From Hymenoscyphus infarciens (Eukaryota; Ascomycota; Leotiomycetes; Helotiales; Helotiaceae): 64,000 bases of DNA. The DNA is taken from NCBI GenBank assembly GCA_001414345.1, contig LLCB01000097.1, forward strand, positions 1 through 64,000, given 5' to 3'. Positions 46,902 to 58,262 of this stretch are shown piece by piece. The notes under the pieces are model-generated. The model was not told where the DNA came from. It saw nothing but the letters and a program-made list of their open reading frames with translations, and searched no databases. A program made the position numbers and the translations under genes. Positions within the stretch are counted from its first letter, which is position 1, and every line of letters begins with the position of its first letter.

Positions 46902-47595
46902 ATCAAGAAATGAATATATCGACCAACAAAAAAAGTACCATGGTTTCTCCAATTCAACATATCCGGATCTAGTTGCGGTGTACATGAAGCCTTTTCAATT
47001 CGGAATTACCTAAGCTCGAACGCTCAAAGGCCAATATCAATAGAAGTTTTCAAACTGGCATACTTGCCTAAAGGACTCCTTGAATGTTGCATCAGCGTTT
47101 ACGAAGGATATTACACCGTTGAACTATCAGCATCTCAATGGTGATTGCCATCAATTTCTTCCATTTTTCATACATATGTATGAGACGACAGTCGACTATC
47201 TATCGCATCCCTTGAATCAAATCTGGTCAGCCATGCCCATCTGCAAATTCGCATTACAGGCCCACAACACCACGCGCTGCACGAAATAAACACAATCCGA
47301 AGAAGAAAGAGGAAGAAAACGCCTTTTTTGATGATTCCGGACCTTCAATGATATTCCATGCCAGTCTCCATATCAGCATACCTCAATATCTCTCTTCCCT
47401 TCAGTTTTGCTGTGGTGCCTTTATACCCATCCGCCATTTCGTGCTCAACAAATCCTGCCAGAATTCTGTCAGGTGCATTCAGTTTATCCAAGGACGACAG
47501 GATTGTCCGAAAGACCAGTAGAAGCAAATGGCGAGAATTGCGAAGAGCGAAATACTTGAGAAGCAGTCTGTGGTCGTGGAGAATCAAGCCAAGAA
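46902..47595. other. Convergent 3' region between HIS6 and the Gln-rich coiled-coil gene
   Basis: Both flanking genes end here. No additional gene is supported. Short plus-strand frames (47080-47289, 47358-47615) have no coding features. Confidence 0.5.
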
Positions 47596-48429
47596 TCACT
47601 TCCGTGACGCCATGATTCGTTTGAAATACATTTTCAACGATTCGACATGTTGGTGTCCCACCGGCCACTCATCCCAAGGAGCCTTGGCAAGGCCTTGGTC
47701 ATCATCCCCGGTGAGCTCCTCAGCAAGATCCTCAAGATGCCCGAATATATTTTCGAATTGTCTAATGTCTTTCTTTGTTGCTTCTCCAGCTGCTGTAGCA
47801 TCGATGTTTGTAACTTTATCAAACATGTCCATCAGTTCGTGGAACATTTCGTGTGGAGGAGCTTCGAATGCTTGAGGACTGCGAGCAGCTTCTTCGGCAT
47901 CTAGGATATCCTCTGGCTGCTTCGATTTTTGCTTCACCTCCTCATCTCTTGCCACTTTGTCATTATCTCGTTTATATTTGATATCCCGGAGTTCATTTTG
48001 AAGAGCAATGTTTTCTGCCATTGCGGTTTCGATACCGGCGGACAAGGTATTTTCCATAGCGCCCGAATCCTGTTGTTGGCCGTGGACTTGGATTACCTCC
48101 TTGCCCTTGCCCTTGCTTGGCTGTTCATTTCCTCCTCCGTGACCAAGCTCTCCCGAATCGCGCTCACGGACCAAAGCTTCTAATACTTCTTTTTGCTCCT
48201 TTAGAGTATTTATCTCCTCTCGGAGTCTTTCATTCTCTGCTGCTTGCTTGCGGGTCGCATCTCGTGCATTGGCCAACAATTCGCGGTCCGAACCAGAGTT
48301 TTGTTGTTGTTGTTGTTGTTGTTGAGCACCTGCGGTTGGAATTTCGATGCCCAAGTCATCTCGAAAGTGTGCCAGACTGGCCTGGTACATCCGTTCCATT
48401 CTCGGGTCTCCCTTGAACCTATTAGCCAT
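47596..48429 (-). CDS. Glutamine-rich coiled-coil protein, 5' end uncertain
   Basis: From the first ATG (48429) the product has 277 residues: MANRFKGDPRMERMYQASLA, an eight-residue Q run, a coiled coil (LREEINTLKEQKEVLEALVR), a KGKGKEV basic patch, another coil and an acidic C-terminal half ending WDEWPVGHQHVESLKMYFKR and MASRK. No family recognised. The same frame stays open upstream of the ATG to about 48577 and looks coding (ISEIRNWLANPTRPQQRANG then PTPALTPQQPTTPP), with possible splice acceptors ending at AAATTAG near 48570. The real protein therefore probably has an upstream exon, which would fall at or inside the AT-rich repeat block that begins near 48650. Confidence 0.6.
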   Translation of the reverse strand: MANRFKGDPRMERMYQASLAHFRDDLGIEIPTAGAQQQQQQQQNSGSDRELLANARDATRKQAAENERLREEINTLKEQKEVLEALVRERDSGELGHGGGNEQPSKGKGKEVIQVHGQQQDSGAMENTLSAGIETAMAENIALQNELRDIKYKRDNDKVARDEEVKQKSKQPEDILDAEEAARSPQAFEAPPHEMFHELMDMFDKVTNIDATAAGEATKKDIRQFENIFGHLEDLAEELTGDDDQGLAKAPWDEWPVGHQHVESLKMYFKRIMASRK

Positions 48430-48649
48430 AGTGGCGTCGGGTTGATCTCTTGTTGTGCGTGGTGGAGTTGTTGGTTGCTGGGGCGTCAAGGCTGGCGTCG
48501 GAGATGCTATGTTGTGGACCTGACCGTTGGCGCGTTGTTGGGGTCTTGTCGGATTAGCGAGCCAGTTTCTAATTTCGCTTATAAAACGAATATTTTGGCG
48601 TCAAGTAAATTCATTTGGAGTAATAGAGAGAAACAAATGAAGTTACACC

Positions 48650-49403
48650 ACTTGAGAGATAAATGAAAAAGAGTATGGTTTCTCGTCGTCTAATGTAGAG
48701 TTGGGAAATTATATCATTCTGGCTATTTAGAACGATGGTAAAAAACAAACAAAGTTAGTAAAATATACATTCTAGCTTTTATATCTGCTCTTTAATTGTA
48801 GGTATTTGATTTCTCGAGCTATTTAGAATGATTTTAAAGAACAAAGAAAATTACTAGAATAGAAAAAGTTCAGAAATATATTATTATATAGCTTTTTTAT
48901 TAATTAGTTATTTAAAGTATTTAGTTTCTCTAGCTAATTAGATAGAATTCTCTTAAAAGATTTATTAAGAGCCTATTTAATACGTATATAATTTAGAGAA
49001 GTAGAGTAGTACTAGTAGTAATCGTACTAGTGCTAGTAGAGCTTTAAGAATATATATATATATATATAAAAGTTAAAGATATAAAGGTTAAAAGATTATA
49101 TAATTTACTTCTAGTAGTATATATCTTAATATATCTATTTAAAGAAAGTACGAGTAAAAGTGCGTATTATAAAATATTATTCTATTATATTTAGTAGTAG
49201 ATATATTAGTAAAGAACTAATATAATTCAGCTAAATAGGTTCTAACGAGAATACTTATCTAAAGAAGAGTTATCTACTTTTAGTAATTTTAATTATTATA
49301 ACAAAGTATAAAGCTCTTAAACTATTTATAGTATAAGATTTTTATTTAAAGAATATTTACTTAATTTATAATTATTTAGTAAATCTATAATTAAGAAGAC
49401 TTA
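48650..49403. repeat. AT-rich, RIP-like repeat DNA left of the MITE
   Basis: TA-rich sequence with no frames. The part at 48700-48950 shows three degenerate copies of a ~100-bp unit beginning TTCT-GCTATTTAGAA and containing AAAGAACAAA. A TA microsatellite lies at 49050-49068. Element type not determined. Confidence 0.55.
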
Positions 49404-50006
49404 GGGCCTGTTTAGTTCGTAGTTTAAACTCTTGATTTATTCGTCGAATCGAGCTAGTATAGGCTACTTTTTATTCAGTCGTAAATCGAATCGATATTAC
49501 TAAATCGAATTCTTATACTATTTAGTAATTATATAGTGAATTGCTTACTAAAAAGAATTCACTGAAAATATAGATTAGTAAGACTATTAATTATAACTTC
49601 TTAAAAAGCATCTACTACCTATGCTATTACGCTAGTAACTATAGTATATCTACGATTAAGAATAGCACGGCGTTACTATACTAAATAAGAGAGGTATACT
49701 ATAGTATTAGTGTTATTAGTATTATACTAAACGAGAGAGGTTACGTATACTAATGCTATAGCGTTATAAGATACGAATGAATCAAAGGTTCGATTCGTAT
49801 ATACTACTCTAGAGGTGTATTCACGAATCGAGCTTTTTTCTATAGTAGATTCACAAATATAGTGCTAAGGCTTAATTCGAATAATTCGATTCATAAATAG
49901 AGGCTTTTTACTAAACGGATTTATAATTTAAAAGTAGATTCACGAATCGAATTAATTCGATTTATAGAGATTCGCGAATCGAGGGCGCGAACTAAACAGG
50001 CCCTTA
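49401..50006. mobile_element. 600-bp PIF/Harbinger-like MITE with TTA target duplication
   Basis: The element at 49404-50003 has perfect 16-bp terminal inverted repeats, GGGCCTGTTTAGTTCG, and is flanked by TTA on both sides (49401-49403 and 50004-50006). A 3-bp TTA duplication and a GG(G/C)C-TGTTTAGTT end are typical of PIF/Harbinger and its Tourist-like MITEs. The interior has no transposase and contains several copies of an ATTCRCGAATCGA-like motif in both orientations (for example near 49840, 49945, 49968), possible subterminal transposase-binding sites. It looks less RIP-affected than its flanks. Confidence 0.8.
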
Positions 50007-50864
50007 GTTAAGATTAGATTATTAACTTATAGTATATCTAGTAGCTAGAATCTTTAAGACTAATAGCTTATAACTCTAGAAGTTTATTTATAGTACTTCA
50101 AGTCTAGTCTCTTCTTTAGTAAAATCTTAAATCCACTCTTTATATTATCTTTTCTATAAGAGCTGACTAGTTCTACCCGCGAGTTACTATAAAAAGAAAT
50201 TAAATCGGATTATCTTGATTTAACTCTATTCACTATTGAATCGTAAAATCTGTTAGTAAAAAGCGCTGATAATTAATGAATCTTATGCCGAAGCAAGGCT
50301 TGGCTCTACCTAGTCAAAGCTTGCTATACAAAAAAAGCCCTACTCATTCAAAAATAACTCTCCAGAGAAGTCTTCACGAATCAAACCTTTATTAGACTCG
50401 AACAACTCAAGCCTCATAACACTATGGTATACCGTGCATCACCTAGCAGCGACGCGCGGTCTTGGATCGTAGATGTAGTGTGGTTGCTAGCGTAAACCTA
50501 ATGCTTCCGCAACTTTGTATTATAAGAATAATTTTCTGAAAATACCTTGGAACACGTCGAAACCTCGAGGAGATGATTGTGTAGCAGAATTTCTGCGGGA
50601 GCATCCAAAGCGATCGGAGGACAATATCGGCTTGCTTTCGAACCTTCGTTTCCTTTGGCGGCATTGTATTATGGAATGGAGGATGCCATGGCTTCAACAT
50701 ATGCGAGCGAATTACAATATACGATACACTCAAAAAAAACCAAACATCGATTTGGATGGAATTAGATTCAGTACGCTCTCGGGTAAATTGGTACGTGCTC
50801 GGTACTATTCGGCACTTTTTACGAGTCAAATCAAGTGTCGAAACCGGTTGCCAATGTTTAGCAG
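50007..50864. other. AT-rich flank grading into unique sequence
   Basis: The first ~400 bases continue the AT-rich repeat DNA; from about 50400 composition is normal. A 133-codon ORF at 50515-50916 runs into the inverted repeat of the next element and is not supported as a gene. Confidence 0.5.
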
Positions 50865-51404
50865 TATAGTGAGTTGCGATTTAAGCTTGAATTTGCCTAC
50901 TTTCTTTATAATCTAAGCTTTTTAAGAAAATTCCTTGATTTCCCTCCTTTTTAGGCACTTATTTACCTATTAATTAATAATAACATATAATATACTATTT
51001 ATAAGTATAGGAAAGAAGAGGCTTATAGCTCCTCTTATACTCTATATACTTTATAGAATAAAAATAGACAATTTTATATATATTTTAATTTTTTTAAGGT
51101 CTTAGCATAGCCTGTTATTAACCTTATAGAAGTAGTGAAATTTAGACCTCTAGAGGTGAAAGGTTCGTGTATATCTCTTCCTATCTACTAGTTAGTATGT
51201 CTGTTTTATAACTGGTTTCACGGTACTAGGTTATAAACTTGAAATATGTGCACTAATATATATACTAACTTATACGAGGTCACTGTTCGAGGTATCTCGT
51301 CAGATGTCTATATATTTTTTGCGAGCCAAACAGGCTCTTAATAAAAAAAAGCTTGGATTATAAAAAAAGTGGGTAAATTTAAGCTTAACTCGCAACTCAC
51401 TGTA
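50865..51404. mobile_element. 536-bp Tc1/mariner-like MITE with TA target duplication
   Basis: The element spans 50867-51402 with terminal inverted repeats of about 57 bp. The right end reads CAGTGAGTTGCGA on its own strand; the left end now reads TAGTGAGTTGCGA, a C-to-T change. TA dinucleotides flank both ends (50865-50866, 51403-51404). Differences between the arms are mainly transitions. There is no transposase; a TA target and CAGTG start point to Tc1/mariner (possibly Fot1/pogo) mobilisation. Confidence 0.75.
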
Positions 51405-54400
51405 ATACCTTGAGATCAAAATTCGAAGTCAGTATTTCTTATACACTTTCTTATAACTGTTAGCCTAGGATAAATACCAGGTGTTTCTAGGTTATTTGTG
51501 AACGTTACTTGTAAGTTATCTTGAATTCACTTCTTATTACACATCTTCTCTCTGACAGTTAGTAGTAATGTTTTGAGAGCTGAATTTGAGGTCAGTCTCA
51601 CACTGGTACTTCTTCTCAGGCATCAGCCTGGAATACACGCCGGGAATTATCTGCGTTCTACTCCGTATGTCCTTTTGACTTTATGAGCAAATGACAGACT
51701 CAACCACACCCCCACGGACGAACCGGCCTCCATTGCACATATCCGAGTCTTAACATCTTCATTGGGCCCCTTGAAAAACTCCCCAACAGACAAACACCCT
51801 CTTGATACACGCTATGGAAGAGCCCCATACACTGTAGCCATTCTTATATCCCCGCAACCCCATTCTGGACCTCTATCAATACCAAGACTGGGATGGGGCG
51901 CATGGCTTGCAAACCAAAGGTGAATTTAAGAGTAATGGCAAAAAAAAAGAGCAGGAAGATAAGGCGAAGAAACTGACTTCTTCAACGTAACGTTCTGGGC
52001 CTCATCCAAGAGCAAGATCAAGACTATGGAACGAGAACATATCAACCGACTTCGATATATACGAAGAAACAGACTTTTCCAAAGCACAATTCTTCGGTCT
52101 CGGTAGACAGCGACTTCTCTTTATTCCATCGGTTCGAGAAGTTGGCCCGGGAATTCAACCTCGAGAAGAAGCAAAGGAGCAAACAAAAGAATCATTTCTA
52201 CTCGTACCTCTTGAGGCATATTGCTGCGAAACTCTCAACCCAAAGCCACTTCGCACGTAATTGCCACAGACTTCCCTTCCTCAATGACGAGCCACAACAT
52301 ATACACCTTTTCCAAGCTACGAATAAGACAAGGAAACATGCGAGAAGGAAAGAATATACCCCTTAGATCCTGGTGGTGATAATAGAAGTGAAGGAGTGAT
52401 AGAAGTTATGATTCGGAGGAGCGTTGATATGAGACTTTGTTTGCTGGAAATTCGCTATCATTTTGCTTACTTTCCCGGCACAGGTTGTGCTGTTTCTCAA
52501 GCAACGAGTTACGAAGCATAACCTGGAGTATTCTTACTAGTTTGACGATCGCGTTTGCTGCAACTCACCGAGATTATGACATGTGACCATGTGACTCCCG
52601 AGAAAGGTGAATAAAACATACCAGCTTGTAACAACTTATTGATAGAAAATCACTCAAGTTGCGAGGTTGCATTCATGTCGTTGGATCAAAAACCATTCCG
52701 GAGTAGCAGATTTCGCCGGTAGCGATGTATTTGATCAACCCACTTCTCATCCCAAGTTTTGTGTTTGGATACTGGCACCGGTTTTACCAGCCCTGCCTCA
52801 GACGCTGCCTAGATCTTTGATATCTTGTCTGCTATGGGCAAGATTCCATTTGGTCACTGTCCCACAACCCATTGTCGGACATGCTACCTAGCTCTACCTT
52901 ATATCTGAACACATTTCTTGCATCCATGCCCACCTAAACCCTTTTCAAAAAGAGAGCTCTGAAGCACATATCGTACTCCACCTCTGGGAGTGGCAATTTG
53001 GCCATACAGATGTTGATAGACAGATGGGATCACACTAGGAGATGATCGGAACTCCAGTGCTTTAACGCTGCGGAATTTTCGCTGCCATGCTGATCGTCGA
53101 GGTACACCTGGTGAACTGCCTCGATATCTTAGCGGCTGCGCGTCACTATTCTCCAGCTCACGATGATGGTATTTTGGAAAGCTGAAAACTTGCTTAATGA
53201 TACAGGACTTATGGAGCTCTTCCTAAATTCCAATATTCCTATCGAACTCGATGAAGACGCGCAAGACTCGAGAGATACAAGATACAATGAAATCGAGATT
53301 CGGCGGGGTTCGGAGCTCTTTCTAAAATCAATGCACTATGGTTTGATGGACCTTCATATGCCAGCTCGGCTTTGGCTTCCAAGAATGCGGTGGTGAGGGT
53401 GCTCCAGCTCCCGTCAACCACTGAAAGGCCACCACCATCCACTCGGCTGATCCTCGCTCCACCCCCTCCCCACCTGCCCCACCAGACCGCACATATTCTT
53501 CATAAATACAAATAAGCATTTCGTTATCATAAACTTGTACGCAACCTCCTTAATAAAAACGGGTTGGTTGGGCGGTACAAGCGCATGTCGCACCAGCAGC
53601 GTGAAGCTTGGGCTTATCCTACAAAAATCCTTGAGTGTAATAAGGGTTTTCTATAGACTCCCCTTGGGGAGTCTTGAGTTTTGCCTTTTTTCTGGACAGT
53701 TTGTAACTTTTTTGGGGGGTGGTTGGTTTAGTGTTGACGCGCTCGCTTCGCGTGAAGGATGGGGTCGGTCTTGAAAGACTGCATTCCCCCGGAGGATTTT
53801 TGCATAGGTAAGATAAGTCCGATTTGACCTCACCGTACACGTCAAGCCAGATATACATCAGATTGCTAAATTTTGGTTTGCTCGTGTTTACGTTGCAAGT
53901 TGGGGTGGTGAGGTTAAGCGAGGGGTGAAGCTTGTCGCTTGTGAGTTGCCAAGACTTTGTTGCGAAAACTTCACTTCGGAACTTGGAAGCAACAGCGCGT
54001 GATGACAACTTGGGCACCCATCGTGGTCAATTCCAAGATCTCCCCAAGCTCATCCAATACATCTTTACCAACACTTTTGCTCTCAACATAAAAGCCACGG
54101 CATAGTCAAGGTGGTGTACTCCGTAAAGCTCTTGCGCCCAAAGGTAGGGAGTGAGGTATCAAGATCCGTGTCTATGATAGGCGACTAGGGAGGGTGACGG
54201 GACCCGAGGACCTTCCGCTTCCGCAAGTTGTCTATATTTGTGATTTTATGTTTTTGGGCGAGGGGGGGTAGGGGAGTTGGAGGTTGTAGTGGAGACTTAG
54301 AATATATATTGAACTTGATGGCATTATTAGACACTGACCTGCAAAGGCTAAACTATCTTCCCCATGTATATCCCCACCCCGAAAGAGGGCGCGCCCCGAA

Positions 54401-54773
54401 ACAATAGAATTAATGTACATCCACCCTCCCAAACGCTGGCAAAAGCACAAAAGTAGCTAATTACAATTCTGACAAAAGAACCGATATCATTGACAGCGGA
54501 AGCAATATCAGCTGAAGAGATCTGCAAGCATCTTCGTTATTTAAGTTAGCTCATAGAGAGAGAGCGAGGTTGCCAATACCATCCAAGGCAAGACTAGAAT
54601 GAAAATCTATTCCCAGAATCACCCGTCAGCATTCATGACTCTTACGCAGTGTAAATATTCTCCTACCCAGTATCCAGATCGTAAGCCCGACTTCAATCAA
54701 GGGGGAGATGTCCTTTTGGAAATCTCCTTTTGCTCCCAATTGCTAAGAAACCACCATTTTTTCTGACAATCCT
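51405..54773. other. Gene-poor region with a few coding-like relics
   Basis: No intact gene. At 52029-52258 the plus strand has a frame with coding character (NISTDFDIYEETDFSKAQFF, then LGRQRLLFIPSVREVGPGIQ) ending in a stop, and 53163-53396 has another (MELFLNSNIPIELDEDAQDS). Neither matches a family I recognise, and neither can be joined into a gene. A G+T-rich patch lies around 53560-53740. Confidence 0.45.
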
Positions 54774-55580
54774 TCAGCGCCTAGCACTTTGGCAACTACT
54801 TCCTTCACGACGGAATAAGAAGCTAACCTTTTTCTTGACCGTAGGATGGAAAGTAGGTTTCTTCTCTTCTGCTTTCGTGTCCATGGGCATGGAATGTGGG
54901 TTTGGCGATTTGTCAGAGCCTCGAATGAACTGCTCAAGATCCAAAATTCGGCTATCCCTTGAGACATTCTCCTTCTTCAAGTCATCGATGACTCGTTTCT
55001 GGTCCTTGACTTGGTCCTCGGTCGTGCGAAGTTTCTCTTCCAACTCTCGCATTCGTTTGGCAGATAGTTCTTGGGTTGTGCGACAGTTTTGGAGCTCCAT
55101 TTCCATTGCGTAGGCGTGTGACTCGGCGATTTGAAGAGCTTCTCGATGTTGTCCTGGTTGCTGTTCGATGTCTGCGATGAGCTTGAAGATGTCGGTCACT
55201 ACAGGGGAGGCTGGTTCTTCTCCCCATAATGGAGCCCCACTCCCTCCGTTCTTGGTCGAGGGGGTGGTGGATGGCTTGTCCCTGACCACTGTCCAGGAAT
55301 CGCTTTTTTGTGTGCTGCATTCCTGCGAACTGTTAGCTTGAGTCGCGAAAACTGAGAGGTGGCGCAAAAAGAATATGATCGCGACCTCGTCTGATTTACT
55401 CTCAAGAAAGGGCTTGGAGCTCACCCCAATAGACTCGGAGAAGCTGGTAGTCGGTGTACTGTTTGGGGTGGAGATGCCGCTATTACCAATAGAGGAGGTG
55501 GCTCCTGACTTGTCGCTGTTCTGTTGGGCGCGTTGAGCGTCAAGGTCTTTCCATCTCTCCAGAATCTTTGAGTTATCCAT
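54774..55580 (-). CDS. Coiled-coil protein of unknown function
   Basis: Two exons on the minus strand, 55580-55425 and 55322-54774, joined in phase 0 over a 102-nt intron (GTGAGC to CGCAG, with an AGCTAAC branch site), giving about 234 residues. It starts MDNSKILERWKDLDAQRAQQ, has an S/T/P-rich segment, DSWTVVRDKPSTTPSTKNGG, then a long coiled coil from AESHAYAMEMELQNCRTTQE through KRMRELEEKLRTTEDQVKDQ to LKKENVSRDSRILDLEQFIR. The basic end (FHPTVKKK) may be followed by a further intron starting GTTAGC near 54829, so the last ~16 residues are uncertain. No named family recognised. It lies beside two broken coiled-coil genes. Confidence 0.65.
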   Translation of the reverse strand: MDNSKILERWKDLDAQRAQQNSDKSGATSSIGNSGISTPNSTPTTSFSESIGVSSKPFLESKSDEVAIIFFLRHLSVFATQANSSQECSTQKSDSWTVVRDKPSTTPSTKNGGSGAPLWGEEPASPVVTDIFKLIADIEQQPGQHREALQIAESHAYAMEMELQNCRTTQELSAKRMRELEEKLRTTEDQVKDQKRVIDDLKKENVSRDSRILDLEQFIRGSDKSPNPHSMPMDTKAEEKKPTFHPTVKKKVSFLFRREGSSCQSARR

Positions 55581-56039
55581 TCTGTGATTTGGTAACAACC
55601 AGAGCAAAAGAAAGCAGCTGAACCTGATGGTGTAATTGCGCTGAGAAAACTTGTACCTTCGCGAGGCTGAAAATATTTGGTGGTGACCCAGGCGAAGGTG
55701 AATTTGGTTAAATTTCCCTCGTGTCACTTTGCGAAAATCACCATGTGAAAGACTCGGACTCATTGCTGGTGAAACTGCGTATCCACTGCCGAAAGAGGCA
55801 TTGTGAAGTTACCCAATAATTACGTTGGATATCAGAGATATCTAGTGTGGACCTAGCCGTGAAATAGCCTTTGGTAGTTATTTGTCGGATTGCCAAGAAA
55901 GCGAGGAGGAATCAACTACCCTACACCCCCATGTTTCATTTTTGCTGGAACTACCTGTTGAGCTAATGGAATTGAAGAGAGTGGAAATATAGCGCTGGAT
56001 CGACAGCCAAGATCGTGTTCTCTCACGACCCAAAGGGGC
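55581..56039. other. Spacer between the coiled-coil gene and the first pseudogene
   Basis: This holds the presumed promoter of the minus-strand coiled-coil gene. No other feature is supported. Confidence 0.45.
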
Positions 56040-56985
56040 GCGAGGCTACGCTCTTGCGAACCTCCCATCCACCAAGCTCCGGCTTTCCCACACTGCCCGC
56101 CGTTTGATCCTCATCTTCGGTTCCACGAATCGAAGCCGACATCACTGCTGCGACCACAGTACTCACCCGCGGGCTTCTCGATGAGAACGACAGGTTAAAG
56201 AAGGAAGTCGCCAATTTGGAAAATCAGCAGAATAACAACCGTCACGTTCAAGAGCAACTTTAGTTGGACAGAATGAATCTTATTAGAGAAGTTTGCCAGC
56301 TCAATCAAGAATTGGCACGGGCGAAGGGGGATACGGCAGATGAAAACAAACGGATTCCCACTGCGTTCGGAGAAGTGGCGCGTCGCTATCTCCAGAAAAG
56401 GAGGTTGAGGAAGTTCGAAGAGGAAGTCAAACGAAAGTACTGGTTCAAAAGGGAGCGGATGAGAGAGATTTGCTGGAGTCGGAGAAAAACGACCTTATGA
56501 AGTAATTCGAGGCTTCGACGAAGCAATCCGATACTTTGGTGAAACATTTAGAGGCTCTGGTGCAATCTGCCAAATAGGTACTGGAGGAGAGAGATCAGCT
56601 CAAGTCGGAGAAAATGATCTGGCGGAACAACTACAGAGCTTGGAGGTCAAGCTGCGGATTTCATCCAGGAGAATCGATGAAACATTGGTTCAGAACGGCG
56701 AAAGAAAGAAAGTTTAGAGACTCGGCACTGCTGCAAAGCATGGTGGTGAAGGATACAATGAGCCGGCAGAAGAGAAGGAGGCTGATCGAGAGAACACTCG
56801 CCTTTCGGAAATGCCAGTCCAAAGCGAAAATACTACCGGAAAGGAGAGTATTGCAAGTGGTCATGCATCAGGTGGAGACAAGGCAACGAAGGCTACAGTG
56901 ACACAATCCATTGAACCAATTTGGGAAGCTCCGGTCTCGGGAAAACTACGATTTGGCGTGGCGGGATTCTGGAAGTAGGGTGTTA
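56040..56985 (+). pseudogene. Broken coiled-coil gene with at least five stops and one frameshift
   Basis: Reading through stops, the plus strand encodes a charged coiled coil: TTVLTRGLLDENDRLKKEVA, then LDRMNLIREVCQLNQELARA, a frame change near 56390, ERDLLESEKNDLMK, DTLVKHLEALVQSAK, then VLEERDQLKSEKNDLAEQLQ and a C-terminal SIEPIWEAPVSGKLRFGVAG. In-frame stops lie at 56105-56107 (TGA), 56261-56263 (TAG), 56503-56505 (TAA), 56575-56577 (TAG) and 56715-56717 (TAG). Each is one C-to-T change away from CGA, CAG or CAA, the codons the coil pattern suggests. It is not a functional gene. Confidence 0.65.
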
Positions 56986-57791
56986 TGATCGTAAGTGTTT
57001 TGACTAGCTTTTGCATTGATTGCTGGAGGGGTTGCGAGTTTTGCTTCGTGCTGAGCGCAAGTCTGGAATCTGTTCAGAAGTAGTCTTTCCAATCTAGCTA
57101 TGATTGTTTGATCTCCCAAGTGTTCTGAATGTTCAATAAAAGATGTATTGCCATTAGCTGAATTAAACATAAGTCGCTTCGTAAATGTTATCGCCATGAA
57201 TTTGTACCGAGCTCGTAATCTTATCCGTTGCAGTAAGACTGCAGCAGCACACTGTCCAATGGCTTTGAATACCATCGCAATCATGTGTACGAGTTTTCGT
57301 CCAGTTATCTGCTGACGCGACTGGCAAACCACGGCCTGTGATGATTGCAGCCGGGTCTTAGTACACCGCAAATCCCCCAATATCGTAGGCTGCGTGTTGG
57401 AATATAGTGAAAAGTAGCACAAGCTCAAAATCCAAGCTCTGACTCAAGAAGTGCCGCGTTGATATCTTTGGAGGGTTCATTTTTGGCTCGTGGAGTTAAG
57501 CGAAGCTACATTTTGAGCCAAGACGAGTAGTGAACTCTTCCAACACTAAATCAGTGCTGTCGGTGCGTCCGTAACTGGGTGTCTCCTCACTTTTGCCGAA
57601 AATTCCAAAAGCTCACGACACTTTGCCTCTCAGTCTACCCTCGCCATCCACCCACTGGCCCTTGGAAATCGAGAAGAGAAGGAAACCTGAAGTCATTCCT
57701 GCCCCAGTCGCACACCGGTTTCCGCGGGCATGATGCACCACGATACATTATTTACTCCTTGTTTCATTGTAAAAGACTAACGGAAATAGAG
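56986..57791. other. Spacer between the two coiled-coil pseudogenes
   Basis: No gene supported. A 160-codon minus-strand ORF (57428-56946) has no recognisable features. Confidence 0.4.
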
Positions 57792-58237
57792 CAAGATACC
57801 CCCGCGGAGGGGAGTCCTGCGCTATCAGCCCAAACGTCGCGACACCGTCACCAATCACCATAAAGGACTTAGAAAACCCACTATTTCCATTGTTAGATCG
57901 AGTTATTTCCGACTGAGACGTGTTAAAGTTACTGAACGACCATCTAACAACACAAGTCACGACGCTTAGGGAAATGTTGGAAGATACAGTCAAGGAGGAG
58001 ATACAGGTTAAGCAGGCTTATGGGCGTTTGAGTGACGAGAACTAAGCACCTTTAGAGACCAATACCATTCAGAAAGCTCAAATTCGATCAATGGAGACAT
58101 ATAACGTAACTCTGTTAGAGCAAAAGTGATTCTTAGAATCTGTGCTAAACACGCAAAGCAAGTCCGGTAGTTCACAAAATGATTTCAACGGTGCCAGGGA
58201 GGTTGAAGGAGAGCATTTAGCGGCTAGGGCGTCCTAG
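57792..58237 (+). pseudogene. Second broken coiled-coil gene, cut off by the RIP block
   Basis: The plus strand reads SPNVATPSPITIKDLENPLF, then LLDRVISD, DVLKLLNDHLTTQVTTLREM, EDTVKEEIQVKQAYGRLSDE, and NTIQKAQIRSMETYNVTLLE, ending near EGEHLAARAS. In-frame stops are TGA at 57914-57916, TAA at 58043-58045 and TGA at 58127-58129, each explained by C-to-T in CGA or CAA. The frame ends directly where AT-rich repeat DNA begins (about 58240), so the 3' part has probably been lost to the repeat insertion. Upstream, 57600-57790 may hold further degraded coding sequence. Confidence 0.6.
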
Positions 58238-58262
58238 ATACACTAAAAAGTCGGAATCGACT

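Noticed and set aside
50515..50916. 133-codon plus-strand ORF
   Set aside because: Its end runs into the inverted repeat of the Tc1/mariner-like MITE and it has no family features.
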